Part shown: positions 8,187-17,283 of the stretch, in pieces
How the letters are laid out: each line of letters begins with the position of its first letter
Numbering within the stretch: position 1 is the stretch's first letter
NCBI RefSeq assembly: GCF_051487185.1
Contig: NZ_JAHVDK010000032.1
Location: forward strand, 38,278 to 102,277
From: Inquilinus limosus_F
GTDB lineage: Bacteria > Pseudomonadota > Alphaproteobacteria > DSM-16000 > Inquilinaceae
Length of the DNA stretch: 64,000 nt
Direction of reading: 5' to 3'
The notes under the pieces: model-generated
Told to the model about the DNA's origin: nothing
Database searches by the model: none
What the model saw: only the letters and a program-made list of their open reading frames with translations
Position numbers and translations under genes: made by a program

Positions 8187-9170
8187 TCAGCCCACCGGAT
8201 AGGGGCCTTCGGCGAAGGTCTCGGCGTGGTAGCCCTTCGACCCGACCAGCCGGGCCAGCGGGCTCCACAGCCCGCCGCCCGCTCGCAGCCGCTCGATCAC
8301 GGCCGGGAAATCGTGGCGGGGCCGCCAGCCCAGCTCGGTCCGGGCCCGGTCGTTGACATAGACCCGGTCGATGCTCGGCATCATCACCCAGCCGCGGCGC
8401 GCATATTCCGCCTCGAAGCCGGGGACGCGCCGCCGCACCGCCGCCGGCGCGTCGCGCCGCAGCTCCGCCAGGTCCTCGGGCCGGAACGGCGTGGTGGCGC
8501 TGACGATGTAGCGGCGGAAGCCGATCGCCGGCGCCTTCTCCAGCGCCAGCAGATGGGCGTCAACCACGTCCTCGATATCGACCCGCCGAAACAGGTACTC
8601 GTTGGCCTTGAGGTTGTCGTCGGCATAGGCCTCGCGCTTGGACTTGTCGTCATCCGCCTCGGGGAAGAAGCGCGAGGTCCGCAGCACGATGCAGGGCAGC
8701 CCGTGGTTGCGATGGAAGATCTGGCACAGATCCTCCGCCGCGGCCTTGGTGACGCCGTAGATGTTCTTCGGCACCGGGGCGACCTCCTCGGTCACCCAGG
8801 CGGCCGGGGCGCCGGCGGGCGGCACCAGGGCGTCACCGAACACGCTGGTGGTGCTGGTGAAGACGAAGGCGCTGCTGCCCGCGGCAACTGCCTCCTCCAG
8901 CAGGGTCAGCGTGCCGGAGATGTTGGTGTCGATGAAGTCCTGCCGGCCATGCGTGGCGACATGCGGCTTGTGCAGCGTGGCGGCGTGCAGCACCGCCTGC
9001 GCGCCCGCCACGACGCGCCGCACGCAGTCGCGGTCGGCGACCGAGCCGACCCGGTCGGTGAACGGTCCGGGCCGCAGGTCCAGCCCGACCGTCTCGTGCC
9101 CCCGGTCGCGCAGGCTGCGGACCAGCGCCTCGCCGAGATGGCCGGAACTGCCGGTGACCAGGATCTTCAT
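8187..9170 (-). CDS. NAD(P)-dependent epimerase/dehydratase (extended SDR)
   Basis: A 327-aa Rossmann-fold enzyme of the extended SDR group that acts on nucleotide sugars or related substrates. The dinucleotide loop is TGSSGHLG (residues 6-13). The catalytic Tyr-xxx-Lys is in YGVTKAAAEDL around residue 139, and a serine/threonine-rich strand (FTSTTSVFGD) precedes it. The start ATG at 9170 has a purine-rich ribosome site. It lies 19 bp behind the EI gene and may be the last gene of the chvI-PTS unit. The substrate cannot be assigned. Confidence 0.85.
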   Translation of the reverse strand: MKILVTGSSGHLGEALVRSLRDRGHETVGLDLRPGPFTDRVGSVADRDCVRRVVAGAQAVLHAATLHKPHVATHGRQDFIDTNISGTLTLLEEAVAAGSSAFVFTSTTSVFGDALVPPAGAPAAWVTEEVAPVPKNIYGVTKAAAEDLCQIFHRNHGLPCIVLRTSRFFPEADDDKSKREAYADDNLKANEYLFRRVDIEDVVDAHLLALEKAPAIGFRRYIVSATTPFRPEDLAELRRDAPAAVRRRVPGFEAEYARRGWVMMPSIDRVYVNDRARTELGWRPRHDFPAVIERLRAGGGLWSPLARLVGSKGYHAETFAEGPYPVG

Positions 9171-9189
9171 GCCGCCCCCCTGCGTACGC

Positions 9190-10977
9190 TCAGCCGCCTT
9201 CGTTGAAATCGTCCAGCAACGCCGCGATCCGGCCGGAATCGGTCTGGTCCAGCACCATCCGGGCGCGGCGGGCGGCGGCGACGCTGTCCAGCGTCAGGAT
9301 CCGGCGCTTGACCTCGAGCAGCCTGAGCGGCGCCATCGACAGGTCACGGACGCCCATGCCCACCAGCAGCGCGGTGAAGCGCGGGTCGCCCGCGATCTCG
9401 CCGCAGGCGCTGACCGGGATGCGGGCCTGCAGCGCCGCCTCGACCGTGAACTGCACCAGCCGCAGCACCGAGGTGTGCAGCGGGTCGTAGAGATGGGCGA
9501 CGGTCTCGTCGCCGCGATCTGCCGCCAGCGTGTACATCACCAGGTCGTTGGTGCCGATGGCGAAGAAATCGACCTCGCGCGCCAGGGCGTCGGCGATCAG
9601 CGCCGCCCCCGGCACCTCGATCATCACCCCGAGCGGCGGCATCGCCGCCGGCACCGGCACCCGGCGCCGCTTCAGCCGCCGCATCGTCCGGTCGAGCGCC
9701 GCCTTGACCGCGCGGATCTCGCCGATCGTGGTGATCAGCGGCAGCAGCACCCGGATCGGCCCGTGCGCGCCGGCGCGCAGGATCGCGGCCAGCTGCGTCT
9801 CCAGCAGCTTCGGCTCCTTCAGCGACAGCCGGACGGCGCGCAGGCCCAGCGCCGGGTTCGCGGTCTCGGCGAAGCGGCCGCCGAGGGCCGAGGCGATCTT
9901 GTCGCCGCCGAGGTCGAGGGTGCGGATCGTCACCGGCTTGCCGGCCATGCCCTCGACGATGCCGCGCAGGATCGAATACTGCTCCTCCTCGCCCGGCAGG
10001 TCGTCGCGGTTCATGAACATGAACTCGGTGCGCAGCAGGCCGACGCCGGCGGCGTTCAGCTCGGTCGCCACCTGCACGTCGCGCGGCAGCTCGACATTCG
10101 CCGACAGGGTGACGGGAACGCCGTCGCGGGTGCGCGAGGGCAGGCCGACCAGGGCTTCGAGCTGCTTGCGGTCGGCCCGTGCCAGGTCGCGCCGGATGCG
10201 GTAGGCCGACAGGGTCTCGGGCGTCGGGTCGATGATCACCCGCCCGGCGGTGCCGTCGACGATCACGGTTTGGCCGGCGCGGACCCCGGCCAGGAGGCCC
10301 GGCACGCCCAGCACCGCCGGCAGCCCCAGCGACCGCGCCATTACCGCGGTGTGGCTCTGGGCGCCGCCGAGGGCCGAGGCGAAGCCCGCCACCCGGCGCG
10401 GATCCATCAGCGCGGTGTCGGCCGGGGTGATCTCCTCGGCCAGGATGATGCTGCCCTCGGGCAGGCTGGCGAAGGCCTGGAACTGGCGCTTGGTCAGGTT
10501 GCGGATCAGCCGGGCCCCGACCTCGCGGATGTCGTCGATGCGGCTGGCGAGATAGCTGTCGTCCATGGCCGCGAACTGGGCGGCGATGGCCGCGATCTCC
10601 GACTGCACCGCGTATTCGGCGTTGACCCGCTCCTCGGTGATGCGGGTCTCGACCCCGCGCAGCAGGCGCGAGCCGGACAGGATCGCGGCATGGGCGTCGA
10701 GCAGGTAGCCGACATCCTCCGCCGCCTGCTCCGGCAGCGCCTGGGCCTTGGCCTTCAGCTTCTTGATCTGCCGCCGGGACTTGGTCAGCGCCTCGGCGAA
10801 GCGCTCGCGCTCGCCGGCCACGTCGGCCGCCTCCAGCCGGTATTCCGGCACCTGCTCGAAGCCGCTCTCGATCAGATGGGCCGGGCCGATGGCGACGCCG
10901 CCGGAGACCGGAAGGCCGTTCAGCACGATCTCGCGGCTGGGTGCCGGCGGGGGGAGGTTGGCGATCCGCGTCGCCAT
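9190..10977 (-). CDS. ptsI: PTS enzyme I (phosphoenolpyruvate-protein phosphotransferase)
   Basis: The 595-aa cytoplasmic enzyme takes phosphate from phosphoenolpyruvate and passes it to HPr. The phospho-accepting histidine is His209 in GGAQSHTAVMARSLGLPAV. The C-terminal PEP-binding barrel shows GVGLLRTEFMFM, GTNDLVMYTLAADR and the cysteine motif SACGEIAGD. There is no N-terminal GAF domain, so it is of the PtsI rather than the PtsP type. It follows HPr with a 4-bp gap. No sugar permease (EIIB/EIIC) gene is present, so this chain is probably regulatory, as in other Alphaproteobacteria. Confidence 0.95.
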   Translation of the reverse strand: MATRIANLPPPAPSREIVLNGLPVSGGVAIGPAHLIESGFEQVPEYRLEAADVAGERERFAEALTKSRRQIKKLKAKAQALPEQAAEDVGYLLDAHAAILSGSRLLRGVETRITEERVNAEYAVQSEIAAIAAQFAAMDDSYLASRIDDIREVGARLIRNLTKRQFQAFASLPEGSIILAEEITPADTALMDPRRVAGFASALGGAQSHTAVMARSLGLPAVLGVPGLLAGVRAGQTVIVDGTAGRVIIDPTPETLSAYRIRRDLARADRKQLEALVGLPSRTRDGVPVTLSANVELPRDVQVATELNAAGVGLLRTEFMFMNRDDLPGEEEQYSILRGIVEGMAGKPVTIRTLDLGGDKIASALGGRFAETANPALGLRAVRLSLKEPKLLETQLAAILRAGAHGPIRVLLPLITTIGEIRAVKAALDRTMRRLKRRRVPVPAAMPPLGVMIEVPGAALIADALAREVDFFAIGTNDLVMYTLAADRGDETVAHLYDPLHTSVLRLVQFTVEAALQARIPVSACGEIAGDPRFTALLVGMGVRDLSMAPLRLLEVKRRILTLDSVAAARRARMVLDQTDSGRIAALLDDFNEGG

Positions 10978-10981
10978 GGAC

Positions 10982-11296
10982 TTAATCCTCGTCGAAGCCG
11001 CGCTCGACCAGTGCCGCCAGCGCGGCCAGTGCTTCCGCCGCCTGCGGCCCGGTCGCCGCGATCGAGATGGCGCTGCCGGGCCCGGCCGCCAGCATCATCA
11101 GCCCCATGATCGACTGGCCGCCGACCTCGGTGCCGTTGCGCTCGACCCAGATCTCGGCGTCGAACTCGGCCACCAGCTTGACGAACTTCGCCGCCGCCCG
11201 GGCATGCAGGCCGCGCTGGTTGCAGATGGTGACGCTGCGCGTCAGCCGCTCGTCACCCAAGCCGGGGGCCGCGTCCGGGGATGCCGGACCGCTCAT
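10982..11296 (-). CDS. ptsH: HPr phosphocarrier protein
   Basis: 104 aa, about 16 residues longer at the N-terminus than E. coli HPr. The phosphocarrier histidine is His31 in NQRGLHARAAAKFV, and the regulatory serine, target of HprK, is Ser62 in QSIMGLMMLAA. Both sites are present, so the protein can be phosphorylated by EI on His and by HprK on Ser. Its start overlaps the stop of the EIIA gene by 4 bp (translational coupling). Confidence 0.95.
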   Translation of the reverse strand: MSGPASPDAAPGLGDERLTRSVTICNQRGLHARAAAKFVKLVAEFDAEIWVERNGTEVGGQSIMGLMMLAAGPGSAISIAATGPQAAEALAALAALVERGFDED

Positions 11297-11718
11297 TTCC
11301 GCTTCTCCGGCTTCAGCAGCGCCGAGGCGACGCTGATGTATTTCTGCCCGGCCTCGCGGGCGGCGGTCACGGCATCGGTCAAGGTGTCGGTCTTCCGAAC
11401 CGAGGCCAGCTTGATCAGCATCGGCAGGTTGATGCCGGCGATCACCTCGACATTGGCGCGGTCGAGGATCGAGATCGCCAGATTCGACGGCGTGCCGCCG
11501 AACATGTCGGTCAGCAGCACCACGCCGCGCCCGCCGTCGACCGCGGACACCTTGTCCATGATCTCGGCCCGGCGCTGTTCCATATCGTCCTCGGGTCCGA
11601 TGCAGACGGTGGCGACCTGGGGCTGGGCGCCCACCACATGCTCCATCGCCGCGACGAACTCGTCGGCGAGGCGACCATGGGTCACGAGGACCATGCCGAT
11701 CATCGGGTGGGTGGTCAT
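11293..11718 (-). CDS. PTS EIIA component, mannose family (regulatory EIIA)
   Basis: 141 aa. The phosphorylation site is His14 in MVLVTHGRLADEF, and the family motif LLTDMFGGTPSNLA follows near residues 68-81. No mannose-type EIIB or EIIC genes are nearby. As in other Alphaproteobacteria (ptsM/manX-like), this EIIA is probably a phosphorylation-state signal rather than a transport component. Position between rapZ and ptsH on one strand is the conserved arrangement. Confidence 0.92.
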   Translation of the reverse strand: MTTHPMIGMVLVTHGRLADEFVAAMEHVVGAQPQVATVCIGPEDDMEQRRAEIMDKVSAVDGGRGVVLLTDMFGGTPSNLAISILDRANVEVIAGINLPMLIKLASVRKTDTLTDAVTAAREAGQKYISVASALLKPEKRK

Positions 11719-11746
11719 GTCGTTCCGGTTGCCTTCCTGTCAGCCC

Positions 11747-12631
11747 TTACATCGGCATGTCGCGGTGGACCAAGCCGCGGCGGTAGCCCTGGCCGTCCAG
11801 CCAGGCCGCCAGCGTCTCCGCCACGAACACCGATCGATGTTTGCCGCCGGTGCAGCCGACGGCGATGGTGAGATAGCTTTTGCCCTCGCGGTTGTAGCGC
11901 GGCAGCAGCGGTTCGAGCAGACCGAACAGCGATGCCATGAACGGGTCGTACTGCGCGTCGCGCCGGATCATCGCCTGCACCGCCGCGGCCTGGCCGGTCT
12001 GCGGCCGCAGCTCGGGCATCCAATGCGGGTTGTCGAGGAAGCGGACATCGAACACCAGGTCGGCCTCGCGCGGCAGGCCGCGCTTGAATGAGAAGGACAT
12101 AACGGTGACATAGAGGCCGAGCGTCGCGTCCAGCCCGAAATGGCCCTCGATCATCCGCCGCAGGTCCTGCGGGCTGGTCAGCGAGGTGTCCACGATCACG
12201 TCGGCCAGGAGGCGCAGCGGATACAGCTCCGACCGCTCGCGCCGGATGCCGTCCGCCACCGGCCGGTCGATCGCCAACGGGTGGCGCCGCCGCGTCTCGG
12301 TGTAGCGGCGTTGCAGCACCTCATCGTCGGCATCCATGAACAGCAGCTTGACATCGATGTCCCCCCGCGCGCGCAGGGCCGCCATCTCGGCCTCCAGCGC
12401 CTCGACGGAGAAGCCGCGGGTGCGGGTGTCGATGGTCACCGCCATCGGCCGGCCCTCGGCGTGGTCCACCAAGGGGCTCAGCAGCGCGATCGGCAGGTTG
12501 TCGATCGCCTCGTGGCCGAGATCCTCGAGGATCTTCAGCGAGGTGGAATGGCCGGCGCCCGACATGCCGGTCACCAGCACCAGACGGTGACGGAGGCCGG
12601 GTCGGGCCGGCGTTGGAGCAACGTCGCTCAT
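11747..12631 (-). CDS. rapZ: RapZ/YvcJ family nucleotide-binding protein
   Basis: 294 aa. An N-terminal P-loop domain (GMSGAGHSTSLKILEDLG, about residues 22-39) is followed by EAIDNLP. The C-terminal domain has VSFSFKRGLP-like sequence and YLTIAVGCTGGKHRSVFVAETLA, the typical RapZ end. In enterobacteria RapZ presents small RNAs to RNase E to control amino-sugar synthesis. Here the Walker A lysine is replaced by His (codon CAT on the minus strand), so canonical ATP/GTP binding may be weakened. The ATG at 12631 overlaps the hprK stop (ATGA); longer upstream frames are just the hprK region read out of frame. Confidence 0.93.
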   Translation of the reverse strand: MSDVAPTPARPGLRHRLVLVTGMSGAGHSTSLKILEDLGHEAIDNLPIALLSPLVDHAEGRPMAVTIDTRTRGFSVEALEAEMAALRARGDIDVKLLFMDADDEVLQRRYTETRRRHPLAIDRPVADGIRRERSELYPLRLLADVIVDTSLTSPQDLRRMIEGHFGLDATLGLYVTVMSFSFKRGLPREADLVFDVRFLDNPHWMPELRPQTGQAAAVQAMIRRDAQYDPFMASLFGLLEPLLPRYNREGKSYLTIAVGCTGGKHRSVFVAETLAAWLDGQGYRRGLVHRDMPM

Positions 12632-13065
12632 CGTGCGAGACGGTGTTCGGGCAGCGCCAGCCCGGCCAGGGCCAGGCGCAGCTTGACCGGTGCCGAGGCC
12701 TCGAAGGGCGCCACCGCGACCAGCGGCAGGCGGATTCCGAGATAGGCGCAGACCGCCGGCTCCGGCAGCCTTTCGATCGCCTCGGCCGGCTTCAGGTCGG
12801 CGACCAGCAGCACCGGCGCGGCGGGCACGAAGGGCACCGGGATCGGGCCGAAGCCGCGGGCCTCGATCAGCCCGGCCAGGACGGCGGGCGGGCGGGCCAC
12901 CACGACGCCGCCTTCGAGCGAGAGCTGCACCCGGTCGTCCGCCACCAGCCGGCCGCCGGCATCGATCAGCCGGAGCGCCAGGTCGGATTTGCCGCTGCCC
13001 GACGGCCCGCGCAGCAGCACGCCGCGGCCGTCGACTGCGACGCAGGTCGCATGGATCGTCGCCAT
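12628..13065 (-). CDS. hprK: short-form HPr kinase/phosphorylase
   Basis: 145 aa, the truncated form found in Alphaproteobacteria that consists of the catalytic C-terminal domain only. The P-loop is RGPSGSGKSDLALRLID (about residues 19-35), followed by the acidic motif GRLVADDRV. It phosphorylates HPr on serine and can reverse this by phosphorolysis. The start at 13065 (MATIHATCVAVDG) matches the family; the longer frame adds a basic extension. It lies downstream of chvI-chvG, the standard linkage, but a secreted PPC-repeat gene sits in between. Confidence 0.9.
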   Translation of the reverse strand: MATIHATCVAVDGRGVLLRGPSGSGKSDLALRLIDAGGRLVADDRVQLSLEGGVVVARPPAVLAGLIEARGFGPIPVPFVPAAPVLLVADLKPAEAIERLPEPAVCAYLGIRLPLVAVAPFEASAPVKLRLALAGLALPEHRLAR

Positions 13066-13138
13066 CGCGGGTGGGAAGGTGACCGGCGCCCTGGCCCCTG
13101 TCAATCGCAACGGCAAAATCATCGGACAAGAAGACGCG

Positions 13139-14572
13139 TTATTTCGTCGGCACTGCCCTGGCCTCCAGCGTGTAGGGCGTGTCGCCCTGATAGGAATAGA
13201 CCCGCAGCAGATAGGTGCCGGGCTCGAGCCGCAGCTTCAACTCCTCCGGGTCGGTGCCGGAATTGGCGCCGCTGATCAGGCTCTCCTGGTCCGAGGCGCG
13301 CAGCAGGTCGATATCGGCATCGCCCTTCTCCATGGCCAGGCGGATGGTGATGTCGGCGCGGGAAATCAAGGTGAAGCGCCAGTAGTCGTCGCGGTCGGTG
13401 AAGCCGACCCAGTCCTCGACGGCGGCGGGCTCCGGCCCGACCCGCTCGATCGCCCCGGCCGCGTCCGGGGTGTTGCCGGCGCCGTCCGGCGGCGGCGGGG
13501 CGGCGGCCGCGCCGGTCACGGTCACCCGGTATTCGGTGGCCTCGCTGCCGGCCGGGTAGACGTTCAGATAGTAGGTGCCCGGATCCAGGGTCGCGGTCAG
13601 CGATTCCGCCTCGGTGTCGGTGTTGGTGCCGCTCAGCAGGGTGCTGCCGTCGTCGCTCTCCAGATTGATGTCGACATCGGCCGACATCCCGTCCAGGCCG
13701 ATGGTGACGGCCTGCCGCTCGCCGATCCGGAAGGCGAAGTAATCGGTGGAATCGGCCGGGCCGACCCAGTCGCCGGCCTCCGCGCCGCTGCCGGTGACGT
13801 CGCCGAGGTCGCGGGCGTCGGACGGGCTGGACCCCGCCGAATCCGGCGGCGGCGGCTCGCCCGGGGTGCCGGAGACGGAAAGGCGGTACGGCGTGTCCTC
13901 ATCGTAGCTGGTGACGACGAGATAGTAGGTGCCGGGCTCGACCGAGGCCGCAATGCGCTCGTCATCCGAGCCGCCGGAGGATGAGGAGCCGAGGCTGTTG
14001 CCGTCGCCGTCGCGCAGCTCCAGATCGGCGTCGCCGGTCAGGCCTGTAAGCTCGACCGTCAGGTCGGTCCAGCCCGCGGTGGTGATGCTGTAGACATCGG
14101 TCTCGTCGCTGCGCGAGACGCGGCCCTCGGCCGTCAGTGGGGAGGGCCCGACGGCGCCGAGCGGCGTCGCGCCGGCGATGCTGTCGTCGGCGGATTCGTC
14201 GGCCGGGGCCGGGCCGGGCGCGGCAGTGCCGGGCAGGGTGATGCGCATCGGCGCCAGGGTCTGCGCCCACATGTAGCCGACCGGCGTCTTCGGCGTCTGC
14301 ACCCGCACCCAGCCGCCTACGGCCAGGCGGCCGGTGACGATGACCTGGGCGCCGAAGGGCAGGGTCTCCTCGAGCTCGGCGGTGCCGCTCGGGGCCGCGC
14401 GGACCGAGGCGCTGGCCCAGGTGACGAAGGACAGCGCGTCCATCTCCTCCACCACCGCCGGCGCGGCCGGGGCAGGGACGGCTGGCTCGGCCGCCTGCTC
14501 CTGGGCGAAAGCCGGGCCGGTGGCCAGGGCGAAGACGCTGCCGAGCAGCAGCCGGCGCAGGCTCGATGTCAT
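13139..14572 (-). CDS. secreted protein with SH3-like domain and three PPC repeats
   Basis: 477 aa: signal peptide (residues 1-23), Ala/Pro linker, a bacterial SH3-like domain (about 45-112), then three bacterial pre-peptidase C-terminal (PPC) beta domains at about 128-236, 243-354 and 363-472. Each PPC copy has the pattern D-x-Y-x-F, DAD(L/I)-x-L, and PGTYYL-x-V. The second and third copies are preceded by PPPPD-x-AG linkers. No protease domain is attached, so the PPC units are probably binding or scaffold modules in the periplasm. The ATG at 14572 has a strong ribosome site (AAGGGGGAA). It sits between chvG and hprK on the same strand, a place normally without such a gene. Confidence 0.85.
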   Translation of the reverse strand: MTSSLRRLLLGSVFALATGPAFAQEQAAEPAVPAPAAPAVVEEMDALSFVTWASASVRAAPSGTAELEETLPFGAQVIVTGRLAVGGWVRVQTPKTPVGYMWAQTLAPMRITLPGTAAPGPAPADESADDSIAGATPLGAVGPSPLTAEGRVSRSDETDVYSITTAGWTDLTVELTGLTGDADLELRDGDGNSLGSSSSGGSDDERIAASVEPGTYYLVVTSYDEDTPYRLSVSGTPGEPPPPDSAGSSPSDARDLGDVTGSGAEAGDWVGPADSTDYFAFRIGERQAVTIGLDGMSADVDINLESDDGSTLLSGTNTDTEAESLTATLDPGTYYLNVYPAGSEATEYRVTVTGAAAAPPPPDGAGNTPDAAGAIERVGPEPAAVEDWVGFTDRDDYWRFTLISRADITIRLAMEKGDADIDLLRASDQESLISGANSGTDPEELKLRLEPGTYLLRVYSYQGDTPYTLEARAVPTK

Positions 14573-14613
14573 GAAGTTCCCCCTTCGATGCGGAAAATCG
14601 TCGATGCCGTCCC

Positions 14614-16359
14614 TTATTTCGCGGGGATCTTCACCGTGAAGCGGGCGCCGGGGCGCCCCTCCCGGTTCTCGGCGAAGATCTGGCCGCGATGGGCGGTGAT
14701 GATCTGTTTGGAAATGCTGAGCCCCAGGCCGGAATGGGTGCCGAACTTCTCGCCGGCCGGGCGCTCGGTGTAGAAGCGGTCGAAGATCGCTTCCAGCTTG
14801 GCCGGCGGGATGCCGGGGCCCTCGTCCTCGACCGTCGCGATCACCCAGGCGCCTTCGCGCCGGGCGCGCAGGGTGATGGCGCCGCCGGGCGGCGAAAACG
14901 AGATCGCGTTGGTGATCAGGTTGCGGAACACCTGCACCAGCCGGTCCTCGATGCCGGGCACGGTCAGGGCTGAGCCGGGCGGCAGGCTCAGGCTGATCTT
15001 GAGGCCGGTGTCCTCCAGCGTGGTCTTGTACAGCTCGGTCAGCATGCCGATCATGCGGCCGATATCGACCGTCTCGGTCTCGGCCCGCGACAGCTCGGCG
15101 TCGAGGCGCGAGGCGTCGGAGATGTCGGTGATCAGCCGGTCCAGGCGCTGCACGTCCTCGAGAATGATGGTCATCAGCCGGCGCTGCTGTGCCGGGTCGG
15201 TGATCCGGGCGGTGGTCTCGACCGCGCTGCGCAGCGAGGTCAGCGGGTTCTTGATCTCGTGCGAGACGTCGGCGGCGAAGCGCTCGATCGCGTCGATCCG
15301 GTTCCACAGCGCCGCGGTCATGGCCCTCAGCGCCGAGGCCAGCTCGCCGATCTCGTCGCGCCGGCCGCTCATGTCCGGGATCTCGATCTTGCGGCCGCGG
15401 CCCTGCTGCACCCGCTCCGCCGCCCGGGCCAGCCGGCGGATCGGCCGGGTGATGGTGCCGGCGAGATACAGCGACAGGATGATGGTGACGCCGAGCGCGA
15501 TGGCGAAAACCTTCAGGATCTCCTCGCGCACCGTCTGCAGGTTGCCCTCGATGTTGACGCCCTCGCGGGTCATCAGCACCGCGCCCAGCACCAGCCGCAC
15601 GCGCTGCACCGGCACGGCGACGCCGAGCATCAGCTTGCCGTCCTCGCGGGTCCAGATCTGGCGGCCGACCCCGCCGCCCAGTGCGGCGCGAACGCTGGCA
15701 TAATCGCTGGCCTGCTGGTCCTGGCGCTCGACATAGGCCGGCCAGCGCTTGCGCGGCCCGGCGAACTCGGTGCTCCAGTCGTAGATCGCGTCCCAGATGC
15801 TGCGCAGCCAGCCCTTGGGCTGGGGCGGCAGCAGCGGCCGCACCTCGATGATGCCGCCGGGCTGGCCCAGCATCCGGCTGTCGGCCACCAGCTTGCCGTC
15901 GGCGCCGAACAGCCGGGCCCGGGTGTCGTTGGTCTGGTACACCCGGCGCACGATCTGGCGGGCGGTGTCCGGGTCCAGCGACTGCACCGTGTCGACGCCG
16001 CCGACCACCGCCGCCTCCGCCAGGTTGGCGGCCAGGATCGTGGCCTCGGCGTCGAGCGAGGACAGCTCGTTCTCGATCAGCCGTTCCTGGTAGGACGACA
16101 GGTACAGCATGCCGCCGACCAGCATCATCAGCGCCATCATGTTGACGGCCAGGACGCGGGCGGTGAGCTTGGAGAAGAAGCGGCGGCGGATGCGCGCGAC
16201 GGGCGCGTCGACGGTGCGGCCGCCGACGGGGGTCGCGGTGATCGGCTCGGCCGTCGTCTCCGGCACGGCGACCTGGGCGCCGGCCGGGATCGGGCTGGCC
16301 TCGGACGCTTCGCCGAGGCGCCGCGCGGGGCCGCGGAAGGCTCGCAACGGGGCCGTCAT
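14614..16359 (-). CDS. chvG: ChvG/ExoS-type sensor histidine kinase
   Basis: A 581-aa inner-membrane kinase partner of ChvI. A long cytoplasmic N-tail ends in RRRFFSKLTARVLAVN. Next come a first membrane helix near residue 75, a periplasmic domain of about 200 residues and a second helix near 290. Then follow HAMP (RPIRRLARAAERVQQG), the phosphoacceptor histidine in DVSHEIKNPLTSL and an ATPase domain with NLITNAISFSPP, DEGPGIPP and the GLGLSISK box. In Rhizobiales ChvG senses acid or envelope stress and is held off by a periplasmic partner (ExoR), which I do not see here. It follows chvI by 82 bp. Confidence 0.92.
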   Translation of the reverse strand: MTAPLRAFRGPARRLGEASEASPIPAGAQVAVPETTAEPITATPVGGRTVDAPVARIRRRFFSKLTARVLAVNMMALMMLVGGMLYLSSYQERLIENELSSLDAEATILAANLAEAAVVGGVDTVQSLDPDTARQIVRRVYQTNDTRARLFGADGKLVADSRMLGQPGGIIEVRPLLPPQPKGWLRSIWDAIYDWSTEFAGPRKRWPAYVERQDQQASDYASVRAALGGGVGRQIWTREDGKLMLGVAVPVQRVRLVLGAVLMTREGVNIEGNLQTVREEILKVFAIALGVTIILSLYLAGTITRPIRRLARAAERVQQGRGRKIEIPDMSGRRDEIGELASALRAMTAALWNRIDAIERFAADVSHEIKNPLTSLRSAVETTARITDPAQQRRLMTIILEDVQRLDRLITDISDASRLDAELSRAETETVDIGRMIGMLTELYKTTLEDTGLKISLSLPPGSALTVPGIEDRLVQVFRNLITNAISFSPPGGAITLRARREGAWVIATVEDEGPGIPPAKLEAIFDRFYTERPAGEKFGTHSGLGLSISKQIITAHRGQIFAENREGRPGARFTVKIPAK

Positions 16360-16441
16360 GGCGTCATGCGGCGGTCAGAATCCGGTCGCAGCCAGCGGGG
16401 ACGCCGGCCACGATCGGGGGCAGGGGCGGCGGCCGGCGCGT

Positions 16442-17140
16442 TCACGCCTCCTTGTAGCGATAGCCGACGCCGTACAGCGTCTCGATATGGCCGAAATCGG
16501 GATCGATCGCCTTGAACTTCTTGCGGATCCGCTTGATGTGGCTGTCGATGGTGCGGTCGTCGACATAGATGTGCTCGCCATAGGCCGCGTCCATCAGCTG
16601 GTCGCGGCTCTTGACGTGGCCGGGGCGCAGGGCCAAGGCCTTGACCAGCAGGAATTCGGTGACGGTCAGGTCGATGGTCTCGCCGCGCCACAGGCAGGCG
16701 TGGCGGTTGCCGTCGAGCGTCAGGTCGCCGCGCGTCACCACGGCCGAAGGGTCGGCCGGCGCGGTGTCGGCGGCCAGTTGCTCGCGCCGCAGCAGGGCGC
16801 GGATGCGCTCGATCAGCAGGCGCTGCGAGAACGGCTTCTTGATGTAGTCGTCGGCGCCCATGCGCAGGCCGAGCAGCTCGTCGACCTCGTCGTCCTTCGA
16901 GGTCAGGAAGATGATCGGCATGTTGGTGGTCTTGCGCAGCCGGCCCAGCAGCTCCATCCCGTCCATGCGCGGCATCTTGATGTCGAGCACGGCGAGATCG
17001 ACCGGCTTCTGGGTCAGGCCGCGCAGCGCCTCGTCGCCGTCGGAAAAGGTGCGGACCTCATAGCCTTCCGACTCCAGCGACATCGCGACCGATGTCAGGA
17101 TGTTGCGATCGTCGTCGACCAGCGCGATGGTCTGGGCCAT
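16442..17140 (-). CDS. chvI: ChvI-type response regulator (OmpR family)
   Basis: 232 aa. The receiver domain shows the acidic pocket (LVDDD, residues 6-10), the phospho-Asp in LAVLDIKMPRMDG (about residue 53) and Lys in KKPFSQRLL. The C-terminal winged helix is of the OmpR/PhoB type (DDRTIDSHIKRIRKKF, then TLYGVGYRYKE). The ATG at 17140 is chosen over the longer frame because GGAGGGGG lies just before it. First gene of the leftward unit with chvG, hprK and the PTS genes, so its own promoter in the 143-bp gap shared with the divergent HugZ-like gene probably drives much of the cluster. Confidence 0.93.
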   Translation of the reverse strand: MAQTIALVDDDRNILTSVAMSLESEGYEVRTFSDGDEALRGLTQKPVDLAVLDIKMPRMDGMELLGRLRKTTNMPIIFLTSKDDEVDELLGLRMGADDYIKKPFSQRLLIERIRALLRREQLAADTAPADPSAVVTRGDLTLDGNRHACLWRGETIDLTVTEFLLVKALALRPGHVKSRDQLMDAAYGEHIYVDDRTIDSHIKRIRKKFKAIDPDFGHIETLYGVGYRYKEA

Positions 17141-17283
17141 GGCCCCCTCCACTCTCACCACCCGCCCCCGGCAGGCAAAGATTCACGTTGCCGGCGACGC
17201 TGAACGCCCAATATGGCGTATCTGCGGCCAAAATGTCACTCGGTGGAGGTAATCTCCAATTAAACCAGCGAGGTAGCGGCGCG

